A stretch of 64,000 nt of DNA, taken from assembly GCF_000004075.3 (NCBI RefSeq), contig NC_026661.2, positions 2,046,001-2,110,000 of the forward strand. Direction: 5' to 3'. Shown here piece by piece: positions 53,281 through 64,000 of this stretch. Position 1 is the first letter of the stretch; the number at the start of each line of letters is the position of its first letter. Made by a program: the position numbers and the translations under genes. The notes under the pieces are model-generated. The model worked only from the letters and a program-made list of their open reading frames with translations. It made no database searches and was not told the DNA's origin. The stretch comes from Cucumis sativus. Taxonomy: Eukaryota; Streptophyta; Magnoliopsida; Cucurbitales; Cucurbitaceae.

Positions 53281-54978
53281 GTCATTCATCAACCAAATCA
53301 TTTTATAATATATACTATAGCACCCTTTTCATTGCTTTTCAATCATATGTATATGAGAGCATGATGAGAGGTGAAGTTTAATTCAATTAATTGTAAGTTG
53401 TAACCCACATTGATGGGACTTTTCTTCTTTAATAGATAACATAAAATATATTATTCAATTTAATTACTTTATTATTGCACTGTTTGAGGTTTTTGGACAA
53501 GTACTATTTCTTATATCACATTACTAAGACAAATATCATAAAATGCTATTGTAAACTTTCTATAGCTCTTTTAGAATGTTGTCATAGTGCATGATATTGA
53601 AAGTTTTCAAGTTTTCTACAGTGTCTTTTTAATGCTGTAGTGTAAATTTGTTGTCATTTAAACTTTTCATACCGTTAGAAAAGTGCTATAAATGATGCCT
53701 ATAGTATTTTTTATAATGGCGAAAAATGCTATATAGACTTTCTATAGCTTTTTAGGTATGCTGTATAGCAGTTTTTAATGCTATGGAAAGTGCTATAAAA
53801 AGCTGATTTTTTTTTGTAGTGAGTTTAATGTTTTGAAAACTTTTATAGCGTTAGCTAAAAGCGCTATAAATGATAGCTTCTATAACATTTTTCTATAATA
53901 GTGAAAAAACGCTATAAAAGACTTTCTATAACTTGGTTTGATACATGCATTGAAAGTATTTGAGTTTTCATAATCTTTGATATATTTTATTATCTTGAGG
54001 AAGGATGGTTTTGGATCTTTTGATAAATGATAAATATATTGCAATTTTCATGAAATAAATTGGTTGTAATATTATCATGGTGTGAATGATTAATTTAGCT
54101 AATGATAGGTTTACTTGACATTATATTCATATTATATCCATACCATCATATGTGCCAATTTACTCTAGTGTGAGTTTTTCAATTGAAATTGTTGTACGCT
54201 ATGATGACACTAATTCAAAATTGACATAATTTTTAATTCGACTCTATACAGCAGAAATTTATCAACATATAATAATTATATAAACCATTATTTTGATTGA
54301 AATTGATCCACACAGATGTTAAGCGTAATTAACAAACACAAATCTATGACACAATATGTTATTTCACTTCAATATGGATAAATTAATAATTAAGTCTCGA
54401 AATACAACTATCTCATAAAATCTATAGGATATGTTCCAAATATAGAAAGGTTATAATTAAAAGACAATTAAACACAAAATGTTTCAAACCTAAGAAAAGT
54501 GTGAATCTATTAAAATAATTTTTTAAAAAACTCCAACATGTTTAATAAAATGTAATAAAAGTTCAAACCAAATCCAAAATATTACACCCTACCACCATCA
54601 TTTGATATGGATTAAATGTAGTTTAACACATTTCCATCTACTCAACCGCCAGTATTTCTACGGAGTGCTTTTGTGTAAAAGAGTTGTGAGTATTAGACTT
54701 CAATTATGATCATAATATATAAACTTATTGTTAACAAGTAGTAAAAAAGAAGAATGACATACGAGAGGTTTGATAGGGATATATGAATGATGCAAAACTT
54801 GCCTCATGAACATGATATTCTACATAAATTTGTTCAAGAGGGCACTGAAAACATAGAAATAAACAACCGATTTGATGATAAAAGACCATCCATTTTTAGG
54901 TTGTTATAAACCCTTGGGTTTTACATTAATATGGCTACAAAAAGGTTAATTTTGTTTCTTCCATGATGAGTGCTTGTT
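53281..54978. other. Intergenic DNA after polygalacturonase copy 1
   Basis: Holds the 3' UTR, a CACTA-like fragment (about 53540-53945) and AT-rich DNA up to the inverted-repeat element at 54979. No coding sequence. Confidence 0.5.
53540..53945. mobile_element. Fragment of a non-autonomous CACTA-like DNA transposon
   Basis: Dense repeats of GCTATAAA/TTTATAGC and CTTTCTATAGC on both strands, the subterminal-repeat style of plant CACTA elements. A T run followed by GTAGTG at about 53808-53820 is the complement of a CACTACAAAAA terminus. The opposite terminus was not found, and similar repeats continue past the terminus, so this is a damaged or nested pair. Confidence 0.5.
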
Positions 54979-56845
54979 ATCGCCACGTGTCCAAGACGAC
55001 GCGGGGTGGCTGACGTCCTCAAAAGAGCTAGTTTTAAAATAAAATAGGAGACGTCACTAATCTTTTTTACAGTGTGATTGAACACCGAAATAAAATAAAC
55101 AATTTTTAAAAAATGGTCTGCGAAAAATAGAATTGAGTTCGACAGTCATTTGTGTGTGAGGAAGGTATTAGCATCCCACAACACCCATTTAGAATAACGG
55201 TGACCAAATCTAAAATCTTGAATTGAAAATATTTTTAAATTTATTTTAAAACTAATGTTTTATTTCATCCCTCGTTACTCCAATATTTGAAGCAATGATC
55301 TCATAAAATAAGTGGAATTATATTCCATTAATTAGACTATATATTGAAGGAAAGTTTCTCACCTTAAGAAAATGAGAAATTATTACAATTTCTCAAAATC
55401 TATCGTAGGATAGTCTTTGAATAAAGATTTTTTTTTAAAACATTGATTAAATTTATTTTTTCTTGGGATCAAATCTCGGACTTTCAAAGATGTGATCCCT
55501 CACCTTAAGAATTCTAGAAAATCAGACTCCCAAATTTCCTAAATTCCATCATAGGAATATTTTTAGCGAAATAGAAGTGAGTTATTAAAAAAAGTTGATT
55601 AAGGAAAACATATGAAATATAGATTTATATTTTAAACATTTTTTTAAAAAAATTAAAAGGAATAGTTGTAAAGAAAAATTTCTAAACAGTTAAAAAAGGA
55701 AACTTAAGAAAGATCTTCAAAATTAGGTCAATAGGAAATAATGATCTTCAAAATTAGGTCAATAGGAAATAATGCACAATGAAATCAAATATAATATACC
55801 CTCAATTAAGCAAGTAAGATAAAATTTTATTTTTTTAAAAAAAATATTGGGAATCGAATCTTGGATTCCCAAAAAACCGATTCCCTCATCTCAAGAATTT
55901 AGAAATAACGGACTCCGATATTTCTAATTTCATCGTCGGATTTGTTTTTAGAATGAAAAAATGTAAAAATAAATATGATGTAAGGAGAAAAAAAATTAAA
56001 TAATTAATATGAAATACCAATGTAATATTGCAAAGTGTAAAAAGATATTCATAAATTTAATATTACATGATAATAATTATTATGCATGCAAGAAAAGCAA
56101 GTTAAAAAAATAAATATAAAAAGAAAATACAAATGGTAGACAACTACAACAAATAAATATACAAATAAAAAATAAAAAAAGATAAAAGGAAAAGAAAAGG
56201 AAGTTTTTTTTAAAACCTTGCCGCCACCCATATATAATAATAATAATAAGAAAAATAATAATACACAAAAATATTAAACGTAAAAGAAAAGAAAAAAATA
56301 GATTTTTAAATCCCAAATAAAATTTACTCGTCGATGAGGTGCGGATAAATCCCTACCACATGAACCTCCAACAAAATGTATTTTAAAATGGAATTTGATT
56401 TGCTAAGGAGGAACAAAAACAAAAAAAGTAAAATACTAACGTAACGAAATGAATAAGAAAACTCACATTTTTAAGAAATTCTCTCTAAATTTTTTTTTAA
56501 CGTTTTCTCTAGAGATTTTTTGTAAGAAAATTTTCTCCAAAGAATTCTTTGTTCAAAAAACACTTCTCATTTTTTTCAAATGATAAGGGTTCCTATTTGT
56601 AGACCTGGAGTGTACCACAAATTAGGAAAAAGTAATAAGAATAAAATCAAAATTTGATATTATATTAATAAAACAAAATTTCATTTTTCTAAAATAAATT
56701 AAATGAGATATTTTGAGATTTTATGTTATTATTAATTTTTTTACTTTTAAAAAGTAAATAAATAAATAAATAATTTAACAATTATTACTTATATTAATAT
56801 TAGAGAAAATTACTGGTAGGATAAAAATAGGTGGCTATGCTTGTT
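54971..56845. mobile_element. Inverted-repeat-ended DNA element, copy 1, with 8-bp target duplication
   Basis: Element body 54979-56837 (1859 bp), flanked by a perfect direct repeat TGCTTGTT (54971-54978 and 56838-56845). The termini are imperfect inverted repeats: left ATCGCCACGTG, right reads TAGCCACCTAT on the other strand. The first 230 bases are GC-richer (GACGACGCGGGG, GGTCTGCGAAAAA). No transposase frame is seen, so it is non-autonomous. A 31-bp segment is tandemly duplicated at 55712-55773. The 8-bp duplication suits hAT or Mutator-like families; the family is not assigned. Confidence 0.7.
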
Positions 56846-57130
56846 TTGTTTTGATGGTTGAGTGAATTTTTTGTTTCTTAAAGAGATGCAATTGTTCATA
56901 AAGGTGAATGAAGGCACCACACCCATTTAATGTAATGACTTGTGAACAATAAACAAATTTTAATTATCAAATTAATGCATAAGTAAACAATAATATATCA
57001 CACACTGAGTTCACAACCCTCCTAATCTCTTTTAGGTTCATTCAAACTTCGTCTTCTATTCATATATACAGCTAGAGATGTTGAATGCAAAATAAAACAT
57101 CACCATTTCATACAAAATTTCCAAACATCA

Positions 57131-57138
57131 TATATAAA
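57131..57138 (+). promoter_or_regulatory. TATA box of polygalacturonase copy 2
   Basis: TATATAAA lies 45 bases before the ATG at 57183, at nearly the same distance as in the intact copy 1. The promoter core therefore survives although the gene is broken. The element copy 1 ends only about 300 bases upstream. Confidence 0.5.
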
Positions 57139-57182
57139 GAAGAAATTAAAAGAGAACAAAAAAAAAAAAAGACAATATAAGA

Positions 57183-58878
57183 ATGATCAAGTATTCGAGC
57201 TTATCGGTAACTACATTCTTGATGATATTGCTATCATTTACTATTGAGTCCCGATCTCATGTTGATGTTATTTTTCATTTGAGGAAGTATGGTAATATTG
57301 TGTCTGGCGTCGATGTCACTGAGGTATAAACACACAATAAAGTATACACCAAAGTAATATTGCTTATTGAATTAATTAATTGCTTTTGCTAACTTTTGTA
57401 GTTTTGTTACTTGTGAAACATAGGCTTTGAAAGATGCATGGAATGATGCATGTGCATCTGTTCCTCCAAGTGCTGTGATTATTCCAAAGGGAATATTTAA
57501 AGTAAGAGAAGGAGAATTTAAAGGTCCTTGCAAGAGCCCTATTGAAATGCGAGTTCGTGGAACATTGCAGGCTTTAAACCACCCTCAAGGAGATAGTTGG
57601 ATTACTTTCGTATATGTTGATAGAATGAAACTATCAGGTGGAGTTTTTGATGGCCAAGGAAAGGAAGGTTGGTAAAAGAATGATTGTCATAAATGTATAA
57701 ATTGTGCTAACCTCCCCATTGTAAGTCCTATACCTTTTGTTTTCTTTTCCATTGACCCCATTCGTCTTTTTTGATTTTGAAGGGGTTAGTTAGATTTTGT
57801 TTTCTATTATTTTCATTTTTACAATTTGGAAAATGCGATGTTAATATCATATGAATATTGAACTAAATTTAACCATAAAAAATTAGATGCCAAAGAGCTA
57901 TTTTTTTTAAATATCAAGACTAAATATATAGAGAAAAATTATATTTTCATCCCTTCCTAAAAGTTTGTGAGTTGCCTTTTTTCACCCTCTATCTCTGACA
58001 CGACTTATTGATCATATAAAATGAATAGAGCTTAAGATTCAACTTCATTACCAATTAAATTGTGAGGAGAATAACATCACTCGATAGCAAAAACTCCCAT
58101 GTCAACATCCTAGGGTGCAACAACCTCACATTTCAAGGTGTCAACATAATTGCACCAGAAGATAGTCCCAACACAGATGAAATACACATTGGCCGATCAA
58201 TTAGGATCTCAATCTTGAAATCTCGAATAGCAATAGGAGATGATTGCATCTCACTTGGAAATGGAAGCAAACGAGTGAAAGTCACTGATGTGACATGTGG
58301 GCCAGGTCATGGAATAAGCATAGGAAGTCTTGGAAAATACACTAACGAAGAACCGGTTGAAGGTGTCGTAGTAAAGAACTGCACAATAATGAACACCACT
58401 AATGGTGTTAGGATTAAAACATGGTCAGCCTCTCCGGTTGCTGGTATTGCCATCATCATGCATTTTTCAGACATTACAATGATCAACGTTAGCAACCCAA
58501 TTCTCATTGACCAAGAGTATTGTCCATGGAATCAGTGCAATCGTCAGGTATTAATCGTATTCTTAAAACTTTTATTTTGAAATTCTTCATGCATCTCAAT
58601 TTCACGAATAGACTTTAATTTTTCAGATTCCGTCAAAGATTAAGATTAATAAAGTGAGCTTCAAGAATATTAGAGGATGTTCTGCAACTTCAGTGGCAGT
58701 CAAACTTATTTGTAGTAGCAACCTACCATGTGAAGAAGTAAAAGTAGCCAATATTGACCTCGTTTACAATGGAACAAAAGGTTCTATTACATCTCAATGC
58801 ATGAATGTGAAACCAATCCTTTCGGGAATACAAAATCCTTCCATTTGCTCTTCCCCTTACACTATTGCTTCAAAATGA
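57183..58878 (+). pseudogene. Polygalacturonase (GH28) pseudogene, array copy 2
   Basis: The four-exon layout of copy 1 is kept, with usable splice sites: 57183-57323, 57424-57720, 58029-58547 and 58627-58878. All exons keep their frame. Two in-frame TAA stops interrupt it: at 57673-57675 (after GKEGW, where copy 3 has Asp) and at 58056-58058 (in FITN*IVRRITS, where copy 3 has Ser). The first catalytic signature reads NTDEIHI instead of NTDGIHI. The others (IGDDCISLG, CGPGHGISIGSLGKY, RIKTW) are intact. A signal peptide is present (MIKYSSLSVTTFLMILLSF). Because frame and splice sites are preserved, loss of function seems recent. Readthrough or sequencing error is less likely, as two separate stops exist. 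Confidence 0.9.
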
Positions 58879-60449
58879 TGACAACCTCAATTAGAATATA
58901 AGACAACCCTTTATCTTTTATTTTTCTACTGTTTTTTACTTTTCCAAATAAATTACAAAGATCAGGTTGGAATGTTTGAGGGAAGCTTGGTAACCCTAGA
59001 TTTATTAATGAAAATTCTTGGGTAATTAATATAACTAGCAGTCTTAAATTTAGATTCCTTTTGTTCCTTTCAATAAAATGCCAATATTTGTTCAAACAAT
59101 TTTACCAAAAATTACGAAACATTTTCTTTTACACCTACACATACAAATACACATACACATACACTCATGAAATCGTAATGGACATAAAATATAGTAACTA
59201 TAAATTCTTTACAAGCTTTACTTGGACTATGCTTTTATAATCAATATTACCCTTGTCGCCACGTGTTTGAGACGACGCGGAGCGGCCGACGTCCTCAAAA
59301 GAACTAGTTTTAAAATAAAATATGAGTTGTCACCAATCTTTTTTACGGTGTGATTGGACACCGAAATAAAATAAATAATTTTAAAAAAATGGTCTGCGAA
59401 AAATAGAATTTAGTTCGGGAGTCATTTGTGTGTGGGGAATGTATTATCACCCGACAACACCCATTTAGAAAAACGGTGGCCAAATTTAAAATATTGAATT
59501 GAAAATATTTTTAAATTTATTTTAAAACTAATGTTTTATTTCATCCCTCATTACTTCAATATTTAAAGCAATGATCTCATAAAATAAGTGGAATTATATT
59601 CCATTAATTAGACTATATGTTGAAGGAAAGTTTCTCACCTTAAGAAAATGAGAAATTATTACAATTTCTCAAAATCTATCATAGGCTAGTCTTTGAATAA
59701 AGATTTTTTTTTAAAACATTGATTAAATTCATTTTTTCTTGGGATTAAATCTCGGATTTCCAAAGATGTGATCCCTCACCTTAGAATTCTAGGAAATCGA
59801 ACTCTCAAATTTCCTAGATTCCATCATAGGAATATTTTTAGCGAAATAGAAGTGAATTACTAAAAAAATTGATTAAGGAAAACATATGAAATATAGATTT
59901 ATATTTTAAACATTTAAAAAAAAATTAAAAGGAATAGTTGTAAAGTAAAAATTTTTAAACAGTTAAAAAAGGAAATTTACGAAAGATCTCCAAAATTAGG
60001 TCAATAGAAAATAATGTACAATGGAATCAAATATAATATACCCTAAAAAGAAAGATAAGATTTTTTTTTTTTTAAAAAATATTGGGAATCGAATCTTGGA
60101 TTCCCAAAGAACCGATTCCCTCACCTCAAGAATTTAGAAATAACGGACTCCCAGATATTTCTAATTCCATCGTCAGATTTTTTTTAGAATGATAAAATGT
60201 AAAGATAAATACGATATAAGGAAAAAATTTGATATAAAATACCATGCTAATATTGCAGAGTATAAAAAATATTCATAAATTTAATATTACATGATAATAA
60301 TTATTATGCATGCAAAAAAAAAAAGCAAGTTAAAAAAATAAATATAAAAGGAAAATACAAATGGTAGACAACTACAACAAATAAATATATAAATAATAAT
60401 AAAAAAAAGATAAAAGGAAAAGAAAAGGAAGTTTTATTTTTTTAAAACC

Positions 60450-60688
60450 GGACAATAACCTATGGGAAGGATTGATTTGAGGATGAGGCATTAGCATACT
60501 GACTCGCCTTCTTCCTTCTTAGTCCAATCTCGAATGGAACTTTGTTTAGCTAACCCGCGACCCTAAACCGGAAATCTTCTTTTCAGAGTATTTATTAGGT
60601 TTAGAAAGAAGGAGATAGATCGGAAGTCTCAGTTTCCCTTTCATAGGCAGAGTAGGGAAAAGAAGGACTATAGACTAAGAAGTTTTAA
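60450..60688. other. Foreign-looking insert inside element copy 2
   Basis: Absent from element copy 1, where 17 other bases stand between the same flanks (AAAACC before, the TAA-repeat after). It is less AT-rich than its host, with CTTCTTAGTC at about 60514 and GACTAAGAAG at about 60673 forming 10-bp inverted arms. Contains AGCTAACCCGCGACC. Origin unknown; organelle DNA is one possibility. Confidence 0.5.
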
Positions 60689-60692
60689 TAAT

Positions 60693-60732
60693 GATGATAA
60701 TAATAATAATAATAATAATAAAAATAATAATA
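60693..60732. repeat. (TAA)n microsatellite in element copy 2
   Basis: A run of TAA/ATA triplets just after the insert; element copy 1 has a shorter TAA run at the matching place (about 56233-56250). Confidence 0.7.
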
Positions 60733-61571
60733 CACAAAAATATTAACTGTAAAAGGAAAGAAAAAAAATAAATTTTCAAATCCCAAATAAAATTTACTCG
60801 TCGATAAGGTGCAGATCCTTGGGAGTAAATCCCTACCACATGAACTTCAAACAAAGTGTATTTTGAAATGGAATTTGATTTGCTAAGGAGGAACAAAAAC
60901 AAAAACAAAAAAAAAAGTAAAACACTAACGTAATGAAATGAATAAGAAAACTCACATTTTTAAGAGATTCTCTCTAAAAAAATTTCTAACGTTTTCTCTA
61001 GAAACTTTTTGTAAGAAAATTTTCTCCAAAGAATTCTTTGTTCAAAAAAACTCTTCTCCTCCCATTTTTCAAATGACAAAGAGTCTCTATTTGTAGATCT
61101 GAAATGTACCACAAATTAGGAAAAAGTAATAAGAATAAAATCAAAATTTAATATTATATTAATAAAATAAATTTTCATTTCCCTAAAATAAATTAAATGA
61201 GATATTTTGAGATTTTGTGAAAAAATAAATTAATACATCAAATGAATATTAAAATACTTTTATTTAAAATTGATTTTCTTTTTTCCTAAAATGATTTAAG
61301 TAAGTAAAAATTGATATTATAAGATTTTATTTAAAACAAATGCATTTCTTTTTTGCTAAAATAATACAAATATGATATTAAAAGATTTTTTTAAAAAATA
61401 AATTGATTTATTTTTGTTTCCTGAAATGATAAAAATGAAATATTATAAGATATTATGTTATTATTAATTTTTTTCCTTTTTTTTAAGTAAATAACTAAAG
61501 AAATAATTTAACAATTATTACTAATATTAGTATTTTTAAAAAGATATATATGTGTACAAAATAGGTGGCTA

Positions 61572-62500
61572 CAACCCTCATATCAATTCAAGTGTGTTTC
61601 AACAACAAAAAAAAAAAAAAAAAAATCAAATAAAAATAAAGTAAAACCAATATATCTTAATATACCTTTCATTCAAGAGAGAATGTGAGTGTAATTTAAA
61701 ATATTGTTATCCAAAGTTATTTCAAATACACTTATATATCCATCATTGTTGAACCATCACTTGATCACTAATCTTTTCTAGAATGACACACACATGTCGT
61801 CACACAAACACATTTGTGAAATCCATATATCTTACGACAACAATTTTGCTATACGTTTGAAAATAACATAGGTTTAATTTGCTCCATTTAAAGAATGAAT
61901 GCAATGGATGATCATGCACATTCTTTCAACAATAGTATATACATTCTTCAAAGTGATATTACAACTCTAGCTAATTTATTTTATATCCATGTAAGATACA
62001 CTCATCCTTGATTTTTGTTTCTAATATAATCTAAATTTTGACTCACTCATCCTTGATTATCAACGAGAATTTAATATCACATAATTGTTATGTCGTAGAT
62101 TTTTATATTGTCGATTGAAACATATATAGATCTATTTTTGTTCAACTTGTTTTAAGCCACCTGTGTTGCACACTGTCACGTTTGAACATGTGTGATCTCA
62201 AACACGAATTTAAGGAATGGATTTTATTGGGATTTAGAGAATTTAGAAGTACTTCAAAATTTCAAGGGATTATAACTAATTTTTGACAAATATAAACCAT
62301 GGTTATTTAACTTCAACCATTCATCGATCTTTGCCAAATATAGTAAATAAAATTTGGAGGAGAATTTTTCAAACACTATTGATCTTCTTCTCCTATATAA
62401 AGAGGGCTGAATGAAAGTGCATATTCAAACCCATTCTTTTCAAGTTAGCCATTAGGACAATATATAAGTAAATAAATAAAGTATAGAAGGCGTAGTAGTG
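61572..62500. other. Promoter region of polygalacturonase copy 3
   Basis: AT-rich, with an A run near 61603-61624. A TATA box (TATATAA) lies at 62394-62400, about 100 bases before the ATG at 62501. No coding sequence. Confidence 0.5.
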
Positions 62501-63098
62501 ATGGGATTGGCATTACTACCTTTCTTTTTATTGTTGGCATCTACTATTGAAGCCCAATCCCTTTTTGATGTTACAAGATATGGTGCCAAACCTAATACAG
62601 ATATTACTCAGGCAAGTATATATGCAAAACTGATGATTTTTTTTTTTTTAATTTATTAGGAAGAAGACTTTAATTTGATGATAGAACTAAACTTTTGCAG
62701 GCCTTAGCAAATGCATGGAAGGAAGCATGTATGTCCACAACTCCTAGTAAATTGTTGATTCCAAAAGGAGTATACCAATTAAGTCAATCTTATCTTAAAG
62801 GACCTTGCAAGAGTGTTCCTATTCAAGTCCAAGTCGACGGAACACTAAAAGCTCCTCTCCATCCAAATGGAGATGGGTTGGTTCTTTTTGCATACATTGA
62901 TCAACTAATGTTATCAGGCACGGGAGTTTTTGATGGTCAAGGAAAAGCAGGTTGGGATAAGAATGATTGCCACAAAAAGAAGATATGTACCAAACTTCCC
63001 ATGGTAAATTGTTTATATATTATTTCAAACCTTTTGCCTCATTTTATATACAATTTAAATCTACATAATTTCAATTACATATGCGTCGTTTTTAAATT

Positions 63099-63141
<43 letters not shown>

Positions 63142-64000
63142 CTGATCCCTTATTTGTTTAAATCCATCAGAATTTGAAGTTCAGTTTCATCACCAATTCA
63201 ATTGTGAAGGACATAACTTCCTTGGACAGTAAAAATTTCCACATCAATCTTTTGGGTTGCAAGAATGTTACTTTTCAACACGTGACAATCAGTGCACCAG
63301 AGAATAGTCCCAACACGGATGGAATTCACATAAGTAGCTCTGAACAGATAAACATTCTCGATTCAAAAATCTCAACTGGAGATGATTGTGTGTCTGTTGG
63401 AGATAGCAACAAGCAAGTAACTATTACTAATGTAACTTGCGGACCAGGACATGGCATTAGCGTAGGAAGCTTGGGCAAGTACACCAAGGAAAAGGACGTG
63501 GTAGGAGTTACTGTGAAAGCATGCAAATTAATCAATACTACCAACGGTGTCTAGAATCAAAACATGGCCAGATTCTGCCGGTGCATTCATAGCCTCTGAC
63601 ATGCACTTTGAAGATATTGAGATGCAAAACGTGAGCAACCCTGTCATTATAGACCAAGAATACTGTCCGTGGAATCAATGCAACAGAAAGGTATATATTG
63701 TATTGAAATTATACTTTATTTTGTTTATTAGTTAAACTTCATGAACTAAACAAATACACTTTTGGGACCATTAATATTTCAGGTTCCATCCAAGATTAAG
63801 ATCAGCAAAGTGAGTTTCAAAAATATTAGAGGCACTTCTGCTACTCCTATCGCAGTGAAGCTTGTTTGCAGCAAAAGTATACCATGTGAAGGTGTAGAAG
63901 TCGCTGATATTAACCTCACTTATAGTGGAATACGAGGACCGATTTTGTCTGAATGTGCAAACGTGCAGCCTCTCATTACTGGAAAGCAAAGCCCTCAAAT
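62501..64000 (+). pseudogene. Polygalacturonase (GH28), array copy 3, frameshifted and cut by the window end
   Basis: Exons 62501-62611, 62701-63003, 63171-63690 and 63783 to beyond 64000. Signal peptide MGLALLPFFLLLASTIEAQS. Exon 3 has 520 bases where copies 1 and 2 have 516 and 519. An extra C at about 63551 turns GGT-GTT-AGA into GGT-GTC-TAG, giving a stop at 63552-63554 just before the RIKTW signature. SPNTDGIHI, TGDDCVSVG and CGPGHGISVGSLGKY precede the break and are intact; the sequence after it is well conserved in the shifted frame (RIKTWPDSAGAF). Intron 1 has a GC donor (CAG|GCAAGT). Either a very young pseudogene, an allele, or a base-call error. Confidence 0.85.
63104..63136 (+). 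repeat. T33 homopolymer in intron 2 of polygalacturonase copy 3
   Basis: Thirty-three T residues, about 35 bases before the acceptor at 63170. Its true length is uncertain in any assembly. Confidence 0.9.

Larger units (their letters stand above)
59255..61571. mobile_element. Inverted-repeat-ended DNA element, copy 2
   Basis: Same family and orientation as 54979-56837, aligning over nearly its whole length, but 2317 bp long. Left end GTCGCCACGTG, right end reads TAGCCACCTAT on the other strand. The flanks TTACCCTT and CAACCCTC share only ACCCT, so any target duplication is decayed or absent. It differs by an insert of about 235 bases at about 60450-60688 and about 0.3 kb of extra AT-rich sequence near 61210-61490. 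No transposase frame is seen. It lies 377 bases after the polygalacturonase pseudogene and 930 bases before copy 3. Confidence 0.7.

Noticed and set aside
54979-61571. The two similar direct repeats flanking polygalacturonase copy 2 as the long terminal repeats of one retroelement
   Set aside because: The ends are not TG...CA, each copy has its own inverted-repeat termini, copy 1 has its own 8-bp target duplication, and the DNA between them is a host gene copy rather than retroelement genes.

Overview
The window is nuclear DNA of a dicotyledonous plant. The evidence is AT-rich intergenic DNA, multi-exon genes with GT-AG introns (and two GC-AG introns), nuclear tRNA genes, plant-only families (group I WRKY, NPH3/RPT2, OBERON, DOMON-cytochrome b561) and tRNA-derived SINEs. 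A rosid, perhaps a cucurbit, is my guess; nothing in the sequence proves the species.

Layout. 1-2000: no gene recognised. 2.0-5.7 kb: OBERON-type PHD-finger gene (+) with a 5' UTR intron. 6.1-6.7 kb: one-exon fasciclin-domain secreted protein (-). 10.5-13.7 kb: group I WRKY gene (-), most like Arabidopsis WRKY1/ZAP1. 17.4-18.9 kb: intronless ESS2/DGCR14 splicing-factor homologue (+). 20.2-22.8 kb: NPH3/BTB gene (+) of the At5g48130 type. 23.3-23.5 kb: tRNA-Val(CAC) and tRNA-Ser(GCU), both on the minus strand. 25.7-26.9 kb: intronless DOMON-cytochrome b561 gene (-). 28.8-31.1 kb: six-exon NAT9-like acetyltransferase (+). 36.1-37.5 kb: second DOMON-cytochrome b561 gene (+) with two introns. 40.2-43.0 kb: eleven-exon MO25 gene (-). 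44.7-45.2 kb: twin AT hairpins followed by a GC-rich 50-bp minisatellite. 45.9-50.2 kb: organellar threonyl-tRNA synthetase (+). 51.3-64.0 kb: tandem array of three GH28 polygalacturonase genes (+). The first looks intact, the second is a pseudogene with two in-frame stops, and the third has a one-base frameshift and runs off the window. Two copies (1.9 and 2.3 kb) of one inverted-repeat-ended DNA element sit between the three polygalacturonase copies.

The genes do not form one pathway. They cover nuclear regulation (OBERON, WRKY, ESS2), signalling scaffolds (NPH3, MO25), extracytoplasmic redox (two DOMON-b561), organelle translation (ThrRS) and cell-wall pectin breakdown (GH28). Their Arabidopsis counterparts, as I remember them, fall into a few short gene neighbourhoods (At2g0484x-88x; At3g0778x-785x and At5g4813x-816x; At5g4753x-54x and At4g1727x-28x). 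The window therefore looks like an ancestral gene order that was split up in Arabidopsis after genome duplication. I found no clearly new biological system. The least explained signals are the paired inverted-repeat elements with a foreign-looking 0.24-kb insert, the CGCG-box minisatellite with its neighbouring twin hairpins, and the decay of the polygalacturonase array.
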